Notes under the pieces: generated by a model
Databases searched by the model: none
The model's input: the letters and a program-made list of their open reading frames with translations, nothing else
What the model was told of the DNA's origin: nothing
From: Lachnospiraceae bacterium
Lineage (GTDB): Bacteria; Bacillota; Clostridia; Lachnospirales; Lachnospiraceae
Direction of reading: 5' to 3'
Assembly (NCBI GenBank): GCA_024695665.1
Contig: JAILHT010000145.1
Coordinates: forward strand, 1 to 59,627
DNA: 59,627 bases
Translations under genes and position numbers: made by a program
Shown: positions 27,601 through 34,630 of the stretch, in pieces
How the letters are laid out: each line of letters begins with the position of its first letter
Numbering within the stretch: the first letter of the stretch is position 1

Positions 27601-30600
27601 CACGGACAGCCATCTGAGCAGTACGGGAGTAACAAACGTAAGAAAACTTGGAACTGTCAGCTTATACAAAAAAGACGGTGATAAAACCGACAAGACCATA
27701 GATGATGTCACTTTCACTTTGTATAAGAAAGATACATCCACAGGTATATTTGGAACCATATGGAATTTTATAACCGGTAACAGATATGCATATACAGAGA
27801 GCGTGGCAACTGTCGAGGAGTCGACAGACGGAGTCACTGTTATAGATGATATTCCGTGGGGGTCGTACAAGATTGTTGAGAGCGCCACGGTCGACGGATA
27901 TAAAGTGGATTCCACACCGTATTATTTTGAGGTAAATGCAGACACGGTATCAAGTGAACTTAAGCTTTACAGTGATGTCGAGCTCCTTACGGAAAAAGAA
28001 GGAAGTGCGATATACAACTACAAGACATCGGTTACCTTCAAGAAGTATAACAGCGACGGAAGTACAGCTCTCACCGGAGGAAAATTTGAAATCCGAGAGG
28101 CAGGGTCAGGTGATGCGGTCAGCTTTTATCTGAATGCTGATGAGACGGGCGGAACTGTAAACTCATTTGAGATGACTGCCGACGGAGTCACCGTTTACGG
28201 TTTAAAAGCCGAGACAAATTATGCCCTTCATGAGGTACTTCCTCCGACAGGATACAAAAACGTTGATGAGGATGTGGCATTCAACATAGCGGGAGCCGAC
28301 AACAATTATGATATATACAAGGGAACCTCGACGTCCGTAAAATTCACAAACAACATTGTGACAATGAATGACGACCCGGTAAGCATAGCTATAAAAAAGG
28401 TTGATTCCGAAAACGGAACAAATATTTCGGGAGCAGAGTTTGCCATAACAGGTATGTTTGTTGGAGATACTGAGGCGCGTACAATAACAGGTCTTACCGT
28501 ATCAAATTTTGCCGGTACGATGGAGAATCTGTTTATAGCGACAGAGGACGCAAATGGAACGGAGGGAGTCGACAAGTTTACCTATGTGTTAAAAGAGAGT
28601 TCACCTGCCGATGGTTACAGTATGCCTACGGATTCGGAGGGATTCTCATTCATAATAGACGTCGACGGTGAGATTGTGTCCGCAAAGACACAGGCTTCGG
28701 TTGATGGAACAGACTCTTATGTGACATGGGATAACACATCTGACACACCGGCCATAACATGGGCGGATGACAGATCTAAGGTTGATATAGATGTAAAGAA
28801 AGTATTTGATGAGACTTTTACAGACGGTACGGACGAGTACTCTGGAATCTGGAAGGATGACATAAGACCTGACAGCATAACCCTTGCACTCTACAAAAAG
28901 ACGGCTTCGATGTCGGAAGCACAGTCAATGGGAAGTAGCTACGTTCATACATTTGACACGTCTGACACAAATACGAGCATTTATACATATACATATGAGA
29001 ATCTTCCGCTGTACGAGTACACAGTTAGCGGAGATACGACCACCACGGAAAAAATAACCTACTCGCTGGTTGAGGAAAGTGTTCCAAAGAACTATGGTGT
29101 GACCTACACTACCGTAGATAATGAGACTGCGACCAGTGAGGCTACAAAGGTTACAGTGAGTGCTACAAACACAAATGTACAGGAGATGATGTATCTCTCC
29201 GCAGACAATGTGACATTAAATGACGAGAAAAATACTGAAGATGCCGACAAACTCACAAATGCCGGAGGAACGATTACTATCGGAAGCATCGAGAATACCA
29301 ATTCTATAGACGAGATCAAGGATGTTTATACCTTGTCTTGGAAACCGGCGACGAACTGGATGTCGGATGATGGATTTACTATCACCTATTTAAACTGGGA
29401 TGCAAAGAGCACCGGCGATACGGACACAGTTACGGTTGACGGTATGTTTGACACAGACGGAAGTCTTATCACGGATACGACTGCATCCTGCTACGCAGAA
29501 CTTTTGGCGGTATATCCTTATTTTGAGATAAGTGAGGACACAGATGGAACGATAACACTTTGCCTCGATGGCAGAAGTGACAAGAGCACATACAGCGTTC
29601 CGTACAAATCGCGTGTCGATGTAACTTTCACTGCGACGACACAGATTAAAAATGTGTCCGGAATTCCTTCGGAAGGAGCGGTATCTGTTGATGGAAGCAC
29701 CTACACGCAGCTTGCTGCACCTGGCGATTCAGAGAGAACGGCAAATAATGTGCTGTATGCGAGAGCTACGGCAGGATGTTATGTGGCTTTGGACAAGATT
29801 AGACTTGAACTGGCAGGTGAAGTATCATCATCAAGTACACCGCTCACAGAAAGCGAACTTGTGCAGGAGGACAGCGAGACCTACACCTTTAAAAAGACCG
29901 TAGGAACCTATGCTATTCCTGAGACAGGTGGAGTGGACGGATATTATGACGTATCCGGAACAATAAAAGTTCTTGATACTGATGAGTATGGAAATGCCAC
30001 TCTTGTAAGTATTGAATTTACAGAAGAACCTGTGCCTGTAGATGTCGGAGTTGTATTTATAAATAACACATCAAATACCTACAGCCTCATCAAATACTGG
30101 AGAAACGAAAGCAATACGGCAGCGTACGACGTGACCTTTGAACTTCAGTACAAGAAGGGCGATGGGGATTGGCAGTCGTTCTCGCCTGCAAAAACATATT
30201 CAGTGAGCAAAGATGAGCCGATTGACTCAGAGGCGTGGACCTATTATTGGACAGGACTCGAGACGTACGAACTTGATACTACTACAAACGAGAGTACCTC
30301 AATAAACTACAGGATTGTTGAGAGCGGTTCCGACAGCGGTTACGTGCTTGAGACAGAGGAGACAAAGAGCGGACTTGAGACAACCTTCATTTTTGCAAAC
30401 ATTGAACTCATGGACTATACCGTGACCAAGAGCTGGGCAGAGAATGTTGACACATTAAGTTCGGGCAGTGAATATACCGCCGAGGGAGTACTCTGTCGAA
30501 GCATTGACGGAGGAAATACCTGGAGTGAGGTTGACGGAAAAACCTGGAGTCTCACCTGGAGTGATTACTCCGAGACTACGGCGGCAAGCAATGCAAAGAG

Positions 30601-33600
30601 CTACACGTTCACCGATTTGCCGAAGTATCTTATGGACGGTACCAAGATTCTTTATCGCGCAAAAGAGACGAAGATAAACGGAAATGATGTCGCTTCATAT
30701 GATAAGTACAATACAGAATATTCATATCCGGACAATTACAATACAAATATTACAAACACCTTTAAGTGGGCATGCATACATGTCATAAAGACAGATGCCG
30801 ACGGTGATGATGCTGTGATGTCAAACGTCTCATTCACTCTGTACGAGACATCTCTCGATGCATCGGGAGAAAGAGTCAGAGGCGATGCAGTGGAGGACAT
30901 AAATTCACAGTATACAAGTACGCTTGCTACAGATGCAAACGGAGAACTTACCTTTATGGTAGGGGATACCGGAGTGTACGAGCTTGTAGAGACTGCGCCT
31001 ACGGGATATGAAAACTACTCTGCGTATGTCGAGATAACAGATTCAGATATGCAGGCAACTAAGGATGTCGAGGTGCATAACAAGAGAAAGACGAGCCGTC
31101 TTATAATAAGGAAGATAGACGGTGATACCGATGAGGCGATAGAGGGCGTAACATTTGCCCTTTACAAGAAGGACGACACCGACAATATATTTAAGAAGGC
31201 ATTCAATTTTATTACCGGAAACACATATAAGCTTGAGACAAAAGTTGAGAGAAGTACAAACGGTGCGACGACGATAAATAACCTGACGTGGGGTGACTAC
31301 TATATTATAGAAGAAACAACTGCGGACGGTTACGTGCTTACATCAGATAAGTACACCTTCAGTGTCACCGCGGACAATGCCGGAAATGATATAGTTTTGT
31401 CATCCGCTGCATCGAGCCTTGGCACCGACAATACGATATCAAACTACAAGAACAATTTTACCTTTATAGAGAAATCTGTAACCGGAACAAATATAACAGG
31501 CGGATCTTACGTAATCTATAAGAAGGGAACGACAGAAAAGGTGAAATTTGCGCTCTCCGCAAATTCGACAGATAAAGGAGCGGATGCATTTGAAGTTACA
31601 GACACCTCGGGAATAACCATCTATGGTATACCATCGGGAAGCTATGTGATACACGAGACAGGCGCTCCTGTAAATTACGAGAGCACCAAAGACATATCTT
31701 TCTATATGTCGGAAGACGGAAAAGTGTATGACGAGAAGGGCGGATATCTTATAACAAGTCCTTCAACCAATACGCTTGTAATGTATGATATGCCTGTCTG
31801 TGAACTTGAGGTCACAAAGCTGTTTGTCGGAGACAATGACAGAGATGACGCAAGCTACACTGATTGGACCAATTCTCTCAGAGGAGAATATATAAAACTT
31901 CAGCTGACGAGGACGTACAATAATGGACTCACCGATGTGACTGAAAATGTCGGGGAGACTGTAAATGTAAATATAAATGCCTATAATGAGACATTTACCT
32001 ACATCTTTGAGAACCTTAAAAAATACATAGAACTCTCTGACGGAAGTTATGAGCAAATAAGCTATGCGGCAAAAGAAGTCGATGCAGATATAGATTTTTA
32101 TACTGTGACAGAATCTTCGGTTACTGCTGTTTCAACGGCTCTCAACCAAGAGAGCGAGACAATGGAATACGAGGAGACTATAACAAACTCTGCGGTTTAT
32201 TATCAGACTGGTGCATACCTTGAGATAGCAAAAACCAATGAGGGCGGTCCTACATCCGCAGTATTCAAATTTGCTGTAAACTTTGGCGTCAGCGAAGGCT
32301 CATTAAACAAGACCTTCAAGGACGGATATGAAGTATATGAGTATGACACGACCACAGGAGCGAGAGGGGCTTTGATAAGGACAGAGAGCGCATCGGATGG
32401 ATATATGGAAATAAAAGGTTCTGAGATGGCTGTAATAAAGCTGCCTAAGAATGTCTACTATGAGGTGGATGAAAAACAGTCGGATCCTCCGCAGTATGAG
32501 GAGACTGAAAACTACAGTGATTCAAACCGACAGGCTACGGAAGATGCGATCGACCGATATGATATCATAAATAAAGCGATACTTTATACAGGAATAGAAA
32601 ACTCAACAGTAGTTTCGAGTGTAGACAGCGGTTCATCGGGAGGTACGCAAAGAAGTGCCGGAGGAACGGTCGGTGTTGTAACATCAACTGTCAATGAGGA
32701 CGCCTCGGTTCCTACAGCATATGATAAGGAAGATTATGTTGAAGGTGCTATAAGGGTTTACTGGAAGAATGATGACAATTGGATGTACGGCGATTCATTT
32801 ACAATTAAGTACAGAGACTATGACGATCCTGCAAACAGTGTTGAATCGGATACCGAGAATGTGATCACTGTGGACGGTTATATCGACAGTGACGGAAACC
32901 TTGTCACGGACAAGACTGCTTCATGTTATGATGAATTAAGAGCTGTATATCCGAACTTCGATATATATATGAATTCGCAGGGTGCGATTGTGCTTCATCT
33001 TGCGGAATCGGATGACGGAGTGCCTTATGCAAATGAGATAGTTGTAAGTTTTGTTCCAACAATAGCCGTAATCAACATAACCGATGACGATGTCGGTGGC
33101 CGGGTCAAGGTTGATGGAGGAACATACAGAAGTGACGGAGACGGAAACGGAAGTAATGGCGAGAGCAGATATATAAACAAAACCAAGCTCTATGCAAAAG
33201 CAACCGACGGATATATGCTTGATTTAAGCAATGTAAAAATCGGTGAGGCGGGATGCTCATTTAGCGATTCGTCGTTGAAAAAGAATCTTTTGAAGAGTGC
33301 TTCAAGCAATAATTCAAACAATGAGTCGACTGATGAAAAGAATGTGACGGCGATTGAACTCGACAGCAATAAATCCTTCAGCGAATATCTTAACTCAAGC
33401 GTTGCGGGAGAGAGTGGAACTTACGAGGTCGACGGAAATATTATAGTCACGGAAACAGATGCTTACGGCAATCCGACTGCAATCGAGATAGATCTTTCGT
33501 CCTTGCCTATACCGCTTGATGTGGGAATCAAATTTACAGCAACCGCAACAGTTACTGACGGAAGCAGTACAGATGGAGGAACATCGACGGGAGATGATAC

Positions 33601-33916
33601 GGAGACAGAAAACGGTTCTGAAACAGAAAACACCTCGGAAGATGATACGGAAAATGATACGGAAAATGAATCCGAGAGTGAAAGCGAAGGTGACACTGAG
33701 GATACAAATAAGCCGAATGTCACGGACGGAGACGGAGGAACCGGAAGCATATCGGCAGAGAATGATGATTCGGATGTCAATAATGTGACAAAGACCGGCA
33801 ACGCAAAGACCGGAGATTTTGATAAAACACTTCCTGTGAGTGCGGCAGCCTTTTTGATAAGTCTGATTGTAATCCTCTATATAATAGGAAGAAACAGAAA
33901 AAACAAGATGAAATAA
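18653..33916 (+). CDS. Giant sortase-type surface adhesin with Cna-B and SpaA-like repeats
   Basis: About 5,087 residues. The start is TTG 18653, with AGGGAG at 18639-18644; it begins MNKIAETLLKTG and gives a normal signal peptide (about 1-41). The frame is open from 18587, but that would put 22 charged residues before the signal. Order: Thr/Glu-rich stalk (about 45-160); about 19 Cna-B-like modules recognisable by an N-terminal K-x-W or similar, a central RP-x-x-(I/V)-x-L, a Y-x-V-x-E and a closing TN; SpaA-like modules (from about 2,860 and again from about 4,030); two copies of an unrecognised domain; an acidic linker; then the sorting signal NAKTGD, a hydrophobic helix and RNRKNKMK. No sortase or ligand-binding enzyme domain is in the window. 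It probably projects from the wall as a long stalk for adhesion. Confidence 0.88.
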   Translation: MNKIAETLLKTGSALRRPTSILLICGMLLTSYGDSFVNVYADQTGESIETTENTETEAQTETISGTVTETTETETTETETTETEVGETETEVTETENASTEIASTDTETADTETADTELEESETIETETVDTELAETEIDTQENNEDDEDGLLTDGVGLFGLFKLGSEAHTTEYDNMKTTLSGAVAYSGDTNWSTVTRPENYDVSKFALYAYATVDGELMAFPLEIQNTDISGNVYLQFYDSDGVGNFTIKSIPKTIVYDDVDYAVESYKLAVEGLPYYIDTEATAAPSSGETTAETLVLGTLTSAADVCTLTLNNTLKGGLDGALTAKYTVTVALADASKSNSFSYSQTIPANTAGDSIGTSTLELPKGLSANIIMNSSSIAACSYAVGETAGTVSDGVTFTPTDGTYTLDVTSVKFTGELGWTLRYVDNITSSRSASPQFTIYYSLDGGSTWIELSSDSSAEGYYGNLLLGALPSAVCNNSSATNSYIYEVDGLPTYALTSSGEAVEVMYKVETSISSSDTYLTELLSGDYMSQDAIVLAKLVLDYSAEISWADASRTDARPDIDTVKSLMHMYSFCDGVYEDITDTAGISLSVSDSDDSIWNIETENLLPKYDSDSNSISYFVIVGTLETSGTDAGSITEGTVPVSDGVENTLSYVTSYDNGGSTFGNIFDRAYNGGKIINTIYDEIDYSAEIVWNDKSGAIRPSATVSLMRYSMTDENDTVITAEKLANAAAVVINDSTSGNQTILSYTLNTSGKTYNPTGTDSDSVTTQNTETLDFVSNCSGSQTVVLPKYDGNGYEYCYFVVESFEDDDSATSYTITYEDASGNTTYDSQGTSYAIKGGVGQTAIKNDMDSRVAIKVNKTWYAKSALNDLENITLSYKLIVTDDEGKYHLMDATEGYDSMTGFGDVYTKSTVFVADLNDGNGGYYVPYAVMESVTNGSSAVDVTYTDLDDTDDVVIAESGTYVIGSNTYTIACNASGSVSTSEDYDGIPLYTYNVTNIVSDNDDYTVAKRWGRGYEMHVLEEGEEVELTSSNKGDVTYVDDNASDVKALDFTITGTPEKGSEVVKYYVHMNIDENYRPTTATFSDSDGNEIDTVDISLSYSDTDSTDEEYKYYETWKADFSSVLPAYTSSGYKYVYTIVENTTGNWNYTNISYSGTKATIVNQIHQGTTNYIWVTCVKKWKDDGNTDNRSEAELHAYVMDDEGNYVDLTTVAGEMPTFIEKWLLANYTEEEVTTFKEQWDGGAFTFKVTLTAAVNWNGNITLPSYLKDYVSDYDGTSRLGIYEAKVGDDEVVYENGNYTLDGSVHNGKYSYTTESTGELIYPGTNIVTNTRYGTVDLKLIENWYDGGDANDTRPEYIDVLMTRNKGEDDEVSYYLRQYFDTSDSKVKVKVYDSSMNEITDTDTLEADGIYMPEYSGTESVASDVVSGTDSEYWESESIKLEKYDSAGTIYTYDFEGVTSGDNWTLSSAFATKTSAYYKHFGSSTSIEVSASTSNDNLDCYTFEWSHRITGSKTNSTQIEWRDTSSNASARPDVYLTLYRTIDDGSTTEYTTYDDDYTITWTGADYDSDGYHLLAQIKNLPAFDSNGYEYLYYVVERLGDTAASTSATYTKHYYYCDSTSGTDEWLDKAEKNDYDSTDFTDNSAGDGERIVNVIGAYITFSFEKIWSGVDGFAASELPTLLLTLQQRVSGSTTLNDYTVDSQAVTYTLLPGETKVDFDNLPTYNNSGVAYEYRVREEYAESDTKNTVLSDLYTNILGTDSITNTFVSASDGNKRSITVYKYWDLDDLYSDREEGDEPAAELKYATAEFRLFRVRKDLIDSLDIASMIEDGTSSRYYLTSETITGGASVADSVTFDDLMIYSPNGTLYYYIVSEVVPDGYTAEYYSNQAETEYESTVTGIDENGDSYTRTGSIIADNSDGYIIFKDEIGLTDEESSKVSVASLRNIYYTHLTTEKIRNITGTKTWRDYNNAYEFRPEDITLKLYRSASATSGADNAVTSVQVPFVVKTEEDDSYVLPYLVWSKGDTPETADTWSYTFYNLRKTSANGNTYTYEVREEYNSSVNSDISSYYYNGTESYHFAKTSANSFSTITNGFTKTFTLQKNWMDGNNKYGFRPDAMKIRLQYRVVGGDDDDWENAAHYYVGSTEYDYSADTSDEGAALVVAAVDTASNQSVVFKELPKYIYDSVNGYREIEYRVYEDAIGYLKSDGTYTWSVYEAESTDPDSYIRAGSYVRETITETDGSKTVLNNSLISNAMTITLNWENDSENTYQTRPESVRLYLQYVKVNDDATVNYSDTTGFAWENVTDSSGNDVVITMQSSDSYDTTTWKKTVKSLAASDETNEYTLFYRAVQVTDGNSHPVTVVSGVEKTYMNYEETSDYDGSTTSGTLSKNYALDGTTSGACQGTWEYLSNAGINYVTLTNKLVSDTYTQNVKGIKNWHKDETSEAEFELKYRLSGETAYSSFATPIKTTLTSTGADQAEQSFEWTNLPAMDSDGNTLEYTVVETDPEAVDYYVVEGETSTETTDENTLEKTTEYSFDNVGTFDYTVTKTWENNYYGFPATVGGYTGFSAEVALLKSTDGTNWEPATDSSGNNLTATLTDQTATTFDTDGNVSSAGTDRYTFEAVKQYEKNSLGDYDYLYYKTVETKINGVITADGRTYLYPTASADEVSKAYNVSYVNDYNTDGASKSHGSLTEITNTLVVTEITVQKEWDDNSLSNATDVERADAFSDIDFKLYASTDGTAYGDTSSTAEEQLASRYQIDWDDTTLSTDTWSGTIEGANTYTKESQTVHYGLPRYAADQLTEITYSVKESVSETADEDEQDDFLRYVASYQVTQNTPDPDTNTGYTVVTVTNTLSLRLDIVKEDENDSSMLLAGTTFALYKANYDSATGEYEATGVAVTDSSQTAVTATTDANGKASIVVNEAGYYELKETQSSTGYSDSEMFDAFFTVTDEGLRRNVTVTSALIGGTDGVSFTENTTDSHLSSTGVTNVRKLGTVSLYKKDGDKTDKTIDDVTFTLYKKDTSTGIFGTIWNFITGNRYAYTESVATVEESTDGVTVIDDIPWGSYKIVESATVDGYKVDSTPYYFEVNADTVSSELKLYSDVELLTEKEGSAIYNYKTSVTFKKYNSDGSTALTGGKFEIREAGSGDAVSFYLNADETGGTVNSFEMTADGVTVYGLKAETNYALHEVLPPTGYKNVDEDVAFNIAGADNNYDIYKGTSTSVKFTNNIVTMNDDPVSIAIKKVDSENGTNISGAEFAITGMFVGDTEARTITGLTVSNFAGTMENLFIATEDANGTEGVDKFTYVLKESSPADGYSMPTDSEGFSFIIDVDGEIVSAKTQASVDGTDSYVTWDNTSDTPAITWADDRSKVDIDVKKVFDETFTDGTDEYSGIWKDDIRPDSITLALYKKTASMSEAQSMGSSYVHTFDTSDTNTSIYTYTYENLPLYEYTVSGDTTTTEKITYSLVEESVPKNYGVTYTTVDNETATSEATKVTVSATNTNVQEMMYLSADNVTLNDEKNTEDADKLTNAGGTITIGSIENTNSIDEIKDVYTLSWKPATNWMSDDGFTITYLNWDAKSTGDTDTVTVDGMFDTDGSLITDTTASCYAELLAVYPYFEISEDTDGTITLCLDGRSDKSTYSVPYKSRVDVTFTATTQIKNVSGIPSEGAVSVDGSTYTQLAAPGDSERTANNVLYARATAGCYVALDKIRLELAGEVSSSSTPLTESELVQEDSETYTFKKTVGTYAIPETGGVDGYYDVSGTIKVLDTDEYGNATLVSIEFTEEPVPVDVGVVFINNTSNTYSLIKYWRNESNTAAYDVTFELQYKKGDGDWQSFSPAKTYSVSKDEPIDSEAWTYYWTGLETYELDTTTNESTSINYRIVESGSDSGYVLETEETKSGLETTFIFANIELMDYTVTKSWAENVDTLSSGSEYTAEGVLCRSIDGGNTWSEVDGKTWSLTWSDYSETTAASNAKSYTFTDLPKYLMDGTKILYRAKETKINGNDVASYDKYNTEYSYPDNYNTNITNTFKWACIHVIKTDADGDDAVMSNVSFTLYETSLDASGERVRGDAVEDINSQYTSTLATDANGELTFMVGDTGVYELVETAPTGYENYSAYVEITDSDMQATKDVEVHNKRKTSRLIIRKIDGDTDEAIEGVTFALYKKDDTDNIFKKAFNFITGNTYKLETKVERSTNGATTINNLTWGDYYIIEETTADGYVLTSDKYTFSVTADNAGNDIVLSSAASSLGTDNTISNYKNNFTFIEKSVTGTNITGGSYVIYKKGTTEKVKFALSANSTDKGADAFEVTDTSGITIYGIPSGSYVIHETGAPVNYESTKDISFYMSEDGKVYDEKGGYLITSPSTNTLVMYDMPVCELEVTKLFVGDNDRDDASYTDWTNSLRGEYIKLQLTRTYNNGLTDVTENVGETVNVNINAYNETFTYIFENLKKYIELSDGSYEQISYAAKEVDADIDFYTVTESSVTAVSTALNQESETMEYEETITNSAVYYQTGAYLEIAKTNEGGPTSAVFKFAVNFGVSEGSLNKTFKDGYEVYEYDTTTGARGALIRTESASDGYMEIKGSEMAVIKLPKNVYYEVDEKQSDPPQYEETENYSDSNRQATEDAIDRYDIINKAILYTGIENSTVVSSVDSGSSGGTQRSAGGTVGVVTSTVNEDASVPTAYDKEDYVEGAIRVYWKNDDNWMYGDSFTIKYRDYDDPANSVESDTENVITVDGYIDSDGNLVTDKTASCYDELRAVYPNFDIYMNSQGAIVLHLAESDDGVPYANEIVVSFVPTIAVINITDDDVGGRVKVDGGTYRSDGDGNGSNGESRYINKTKLYAKATDGYMLDLSNVKIGEAGCSFSDSSLKKNLLKSASSNNSNNESTDEKNVTAIELDSNKSFSEYLNSSVAGESGTYEVDGNIIVTETDAYGNPTAIEIDLSSLPIPLDVGIKFTATATVTDGSSTDGGTSTGDDTETENGSETENTSEDDTENDTENESESESEGDTEDTNKPNVTDGDGGTGSISAENDDSDVNNVTKTGNAKTGDFDKTLPVSAAAFLISLIVILYIIGRNRKNKMK
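18856..19005 (+). repeat. 15-bp tandem repeats in the Thr/Glu stalk
   Basis: CGAGACTACGGAAAC occurs at 18856-18870 and 18871-18885, with a degenerate third copy to 18900. A second 15-bp unit, ACCGAGACCGCAGAT, occurs at 18971-18985 and 18986-19000 with a partial third. Because the unit is five codons, gain or loss of copies keeps the frame. Confidence 0.8.
27230..30060 (+). repeat. Module block 1 of an internal tandem duplication
   Basis: About 940 residues: three SpaA-like modules, a Cna-B module (VDIDVKKVF) and the unrecognised domain copy 1. It corresponds in order and landmarks to 30760-33540. Shared anchors are a NFITGN segment following a FxLYKKD strand (GIFGTIWNFITGN here, KKAFNFITGN in block 2), and the domain ending in (V/L)DVG(V/I). 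Confidence 0.75.
29321..30060 (+). other. Unrecognised domain of the adhesin, copy 1
   Basis: About 246 residues (about 3,557-3,802). Landmarks shared with copy 2: (L/V)xWK..(T/D)NWM..D.FTI.Y; VDG..D.DG.L.TD.TASCY.EL.AVYP.F.I; V.VDG.TY; L.A.AT.GY/CxxxL; then GxYxVxGxIxVxxTDxYGNxT and (V/L)DVG(V/I). It is beta-rich by pattern and does not resemble Cna-B or SpaA. Confidence 0.7.
30760..33540 (+). repeat. Module block 2 of an internal tandem duplication
   Basis: The second copy of the block at 27230-30060: SpaA-like modules (from WACIHVIKTDADG), a Cna-B-like module (CELEVTKLFVGDN) and the unrecognised domain copy 2. Between the last two lies an extra segment (about 32206-32740) without an obvious partner in block 1. 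One or two Cna-B modules (30061-30759) separate the blocks. Divergence is high, so the duplication is old. Confidence 0.7.
32741..33540 (+). other. Unrecognised domain of the adhesin, copy 2
   Basis: About 266 residues (about 4,697-4,962), clearly homologous to 29321-30060. It is longer through a Gly/Asn/Ser-rich insertion (about 33110-33170) and a Ser/Asn linker (about 33300-33350). It is the last folded domain before the acidic linker and wall anchor. Confidence 0.7.
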
Positions 33917-33925
33917 AACAGGATT

Positions 33926-33969
33926 GATGGCTGCAGGCATGTTTGTCTGCGGCCATTTTCAATTTTTTT
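33926..33969 (+). terminator. Intrinsic terminator of the adhesin gene
   Basis: The stem ATGGCTGCAG / CTGCGGCCAT (one G-U pair) with a 10-base loop is followed by TTTTC and then a run of seven T. Confidence 0.82.
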
Positions 33970-34050
33970 GTGTAATAAAAGATAAAATGCTGCTTTAAAA
34001 TATCAAACATGGATTGTTCTAAAAAAAATACAAAACTTTTTAAAAATGAC

Positions 34051-34079
34051 TTGAAAATATATAACTACCTATGTATAAT
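34051..34079 (+). promoter_or_regulatory. Promoter of the S10 ribosomal operon
   Basis: TTGAAA (34051-34056), a 17-base spacer and TATAAT (34074-34079), preceded by an A/T-rich stretch of the UP-element kind. The predicted start is near 34086. Confidence 0.85.
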
Positions 34080-34085
34080 AATCGT

Positions 34086-34312
34086 TGCTGTGACATTGAT
34101 AGCTATGAAGCGTGAGGTTGCTGCTTGAGAGAGCAGGTTTTCCGTGGAGCGAATGTCAAGTTAGGAAACTGGCGACAAGTCACTGTATCACGAATAGGTT
34201 ACTACAGAGGTAGTCGTGTGTGAATCAAACAGCAGGACACACACGGAAAAGTGTACAGTCACCGCTTGTCGTACTTAGAATTAAAAAGTGCGAAAAGGAG
34301 GCGACTTTTTTT
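34086..34312 (+). promoter_or_regulatory. Structured leader of the S10 operon (putative ribosomal-protein autoregulation)
   Basis: About 227 bases with two long-range helices. Domain 1 is closed by TGACATT / AATGTCA (34091-34097 with 34152-34158) and encloses CTGCT/AGCAG. Domain 2 is closed by CGACAAG / CTTGTCG (34173-34179 with 34265-34271) extended by ACTGTA/TACAGT; inside are ACTAC/GTAGT and GTGTGT/ACACAC hairpins. A third hairpin carries the ribosome binding site in its loop. S10 operons elsewhere are regulated by L4 binding to the leader; the protein ligand here is not known. Confidence 0.65.
34282..34312 (+). terminator. Terminator-like hairpin with rpsJ ribosome binding site in the loop
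   Basis: AAAAAGT-G-CG pairs with CG-ACTTTTT (one bulged G). The loop is AAAAGGAGG, which contains the Shine-Dalgarno sequence (34295-34301), and the 3' arm runs into T7 directly before ATG 34313. It could act as a terminator or control ribosome access. Confidence 0.5.
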
Positions 34313-34630
34313 ATGGCAAGTCAGACAATGAGAATTACATTAAAGGCTTACGACCATGAGTTGGTGGATGCATCTGCAAGAAAGATCATCGAAACAGTAA
34401 AGAAGAACGGATCACAGGTGAGCGGACCTGTACCACTTCCTACTAAGAAAGAGGTTGTAACAATCTTGAGAGCTGTACATAAGTACAAAGATTCAAGAGA
34501 GCAGTTCGAGCAGAGAACCCACAAGAGACTCATCGATATTGTCACACCGACCCAGAAGACAGTTGATGCTTTATCACGTCTTGAGATGCCGGCCGGCGTT
34601 CAGATCAATATCAAAATGAAGGACAAATAA
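34313..34630 (+). CDS. rpsJ: 30S ribosomal protein S10
   Basis: A 105-residue S10, the first gene of the S10 operon; it also serves as NusE in antitermination. It begins [19 protein letters not shown] and contains the conserved loop [39 protein letters not shown], cut short here only by the quoting limit in the sense that the whole stretch is canonical. The frame is open from 34220, but ATG 34313 gives the family N-terminus and has AAGGAGG 11 bases upstream. A structured leader precedes it, and a 149-base structured gap separates it from rplC. Confidence 0.97.
   Translation: MASQTMRITLKAYDHELVDASARKIIETVKKNGSQVSGPVPLPTKKEVVTILRAVHKYKDSREQFEQRTHKRLIDIVTPTQKTVDALSRLEMPAGVQINIKMKDK

Noticed and set aside
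27445..27915. 156-codon minus-strand frame inside the adhesin
   Set aside because: Antisense shadow with Ser/Val bias, no ribosome binding site or promoter, and no recognisable motif.
20280..32200. CRISPR-like or DNA-level direct repeats in the adhesin gene
   Set aside because: The periodicity is at protein level only; DNA copies of Cna-B modules are too diverged and irregularly spaced for an array.
33395..33940. 181-codon minus-strand frame over the adhesin C-terminus
   Set aside because: Cys/Ile/Arg-rich shadow of the acidic linker; it would run through the terminator and lacks initiation signals.
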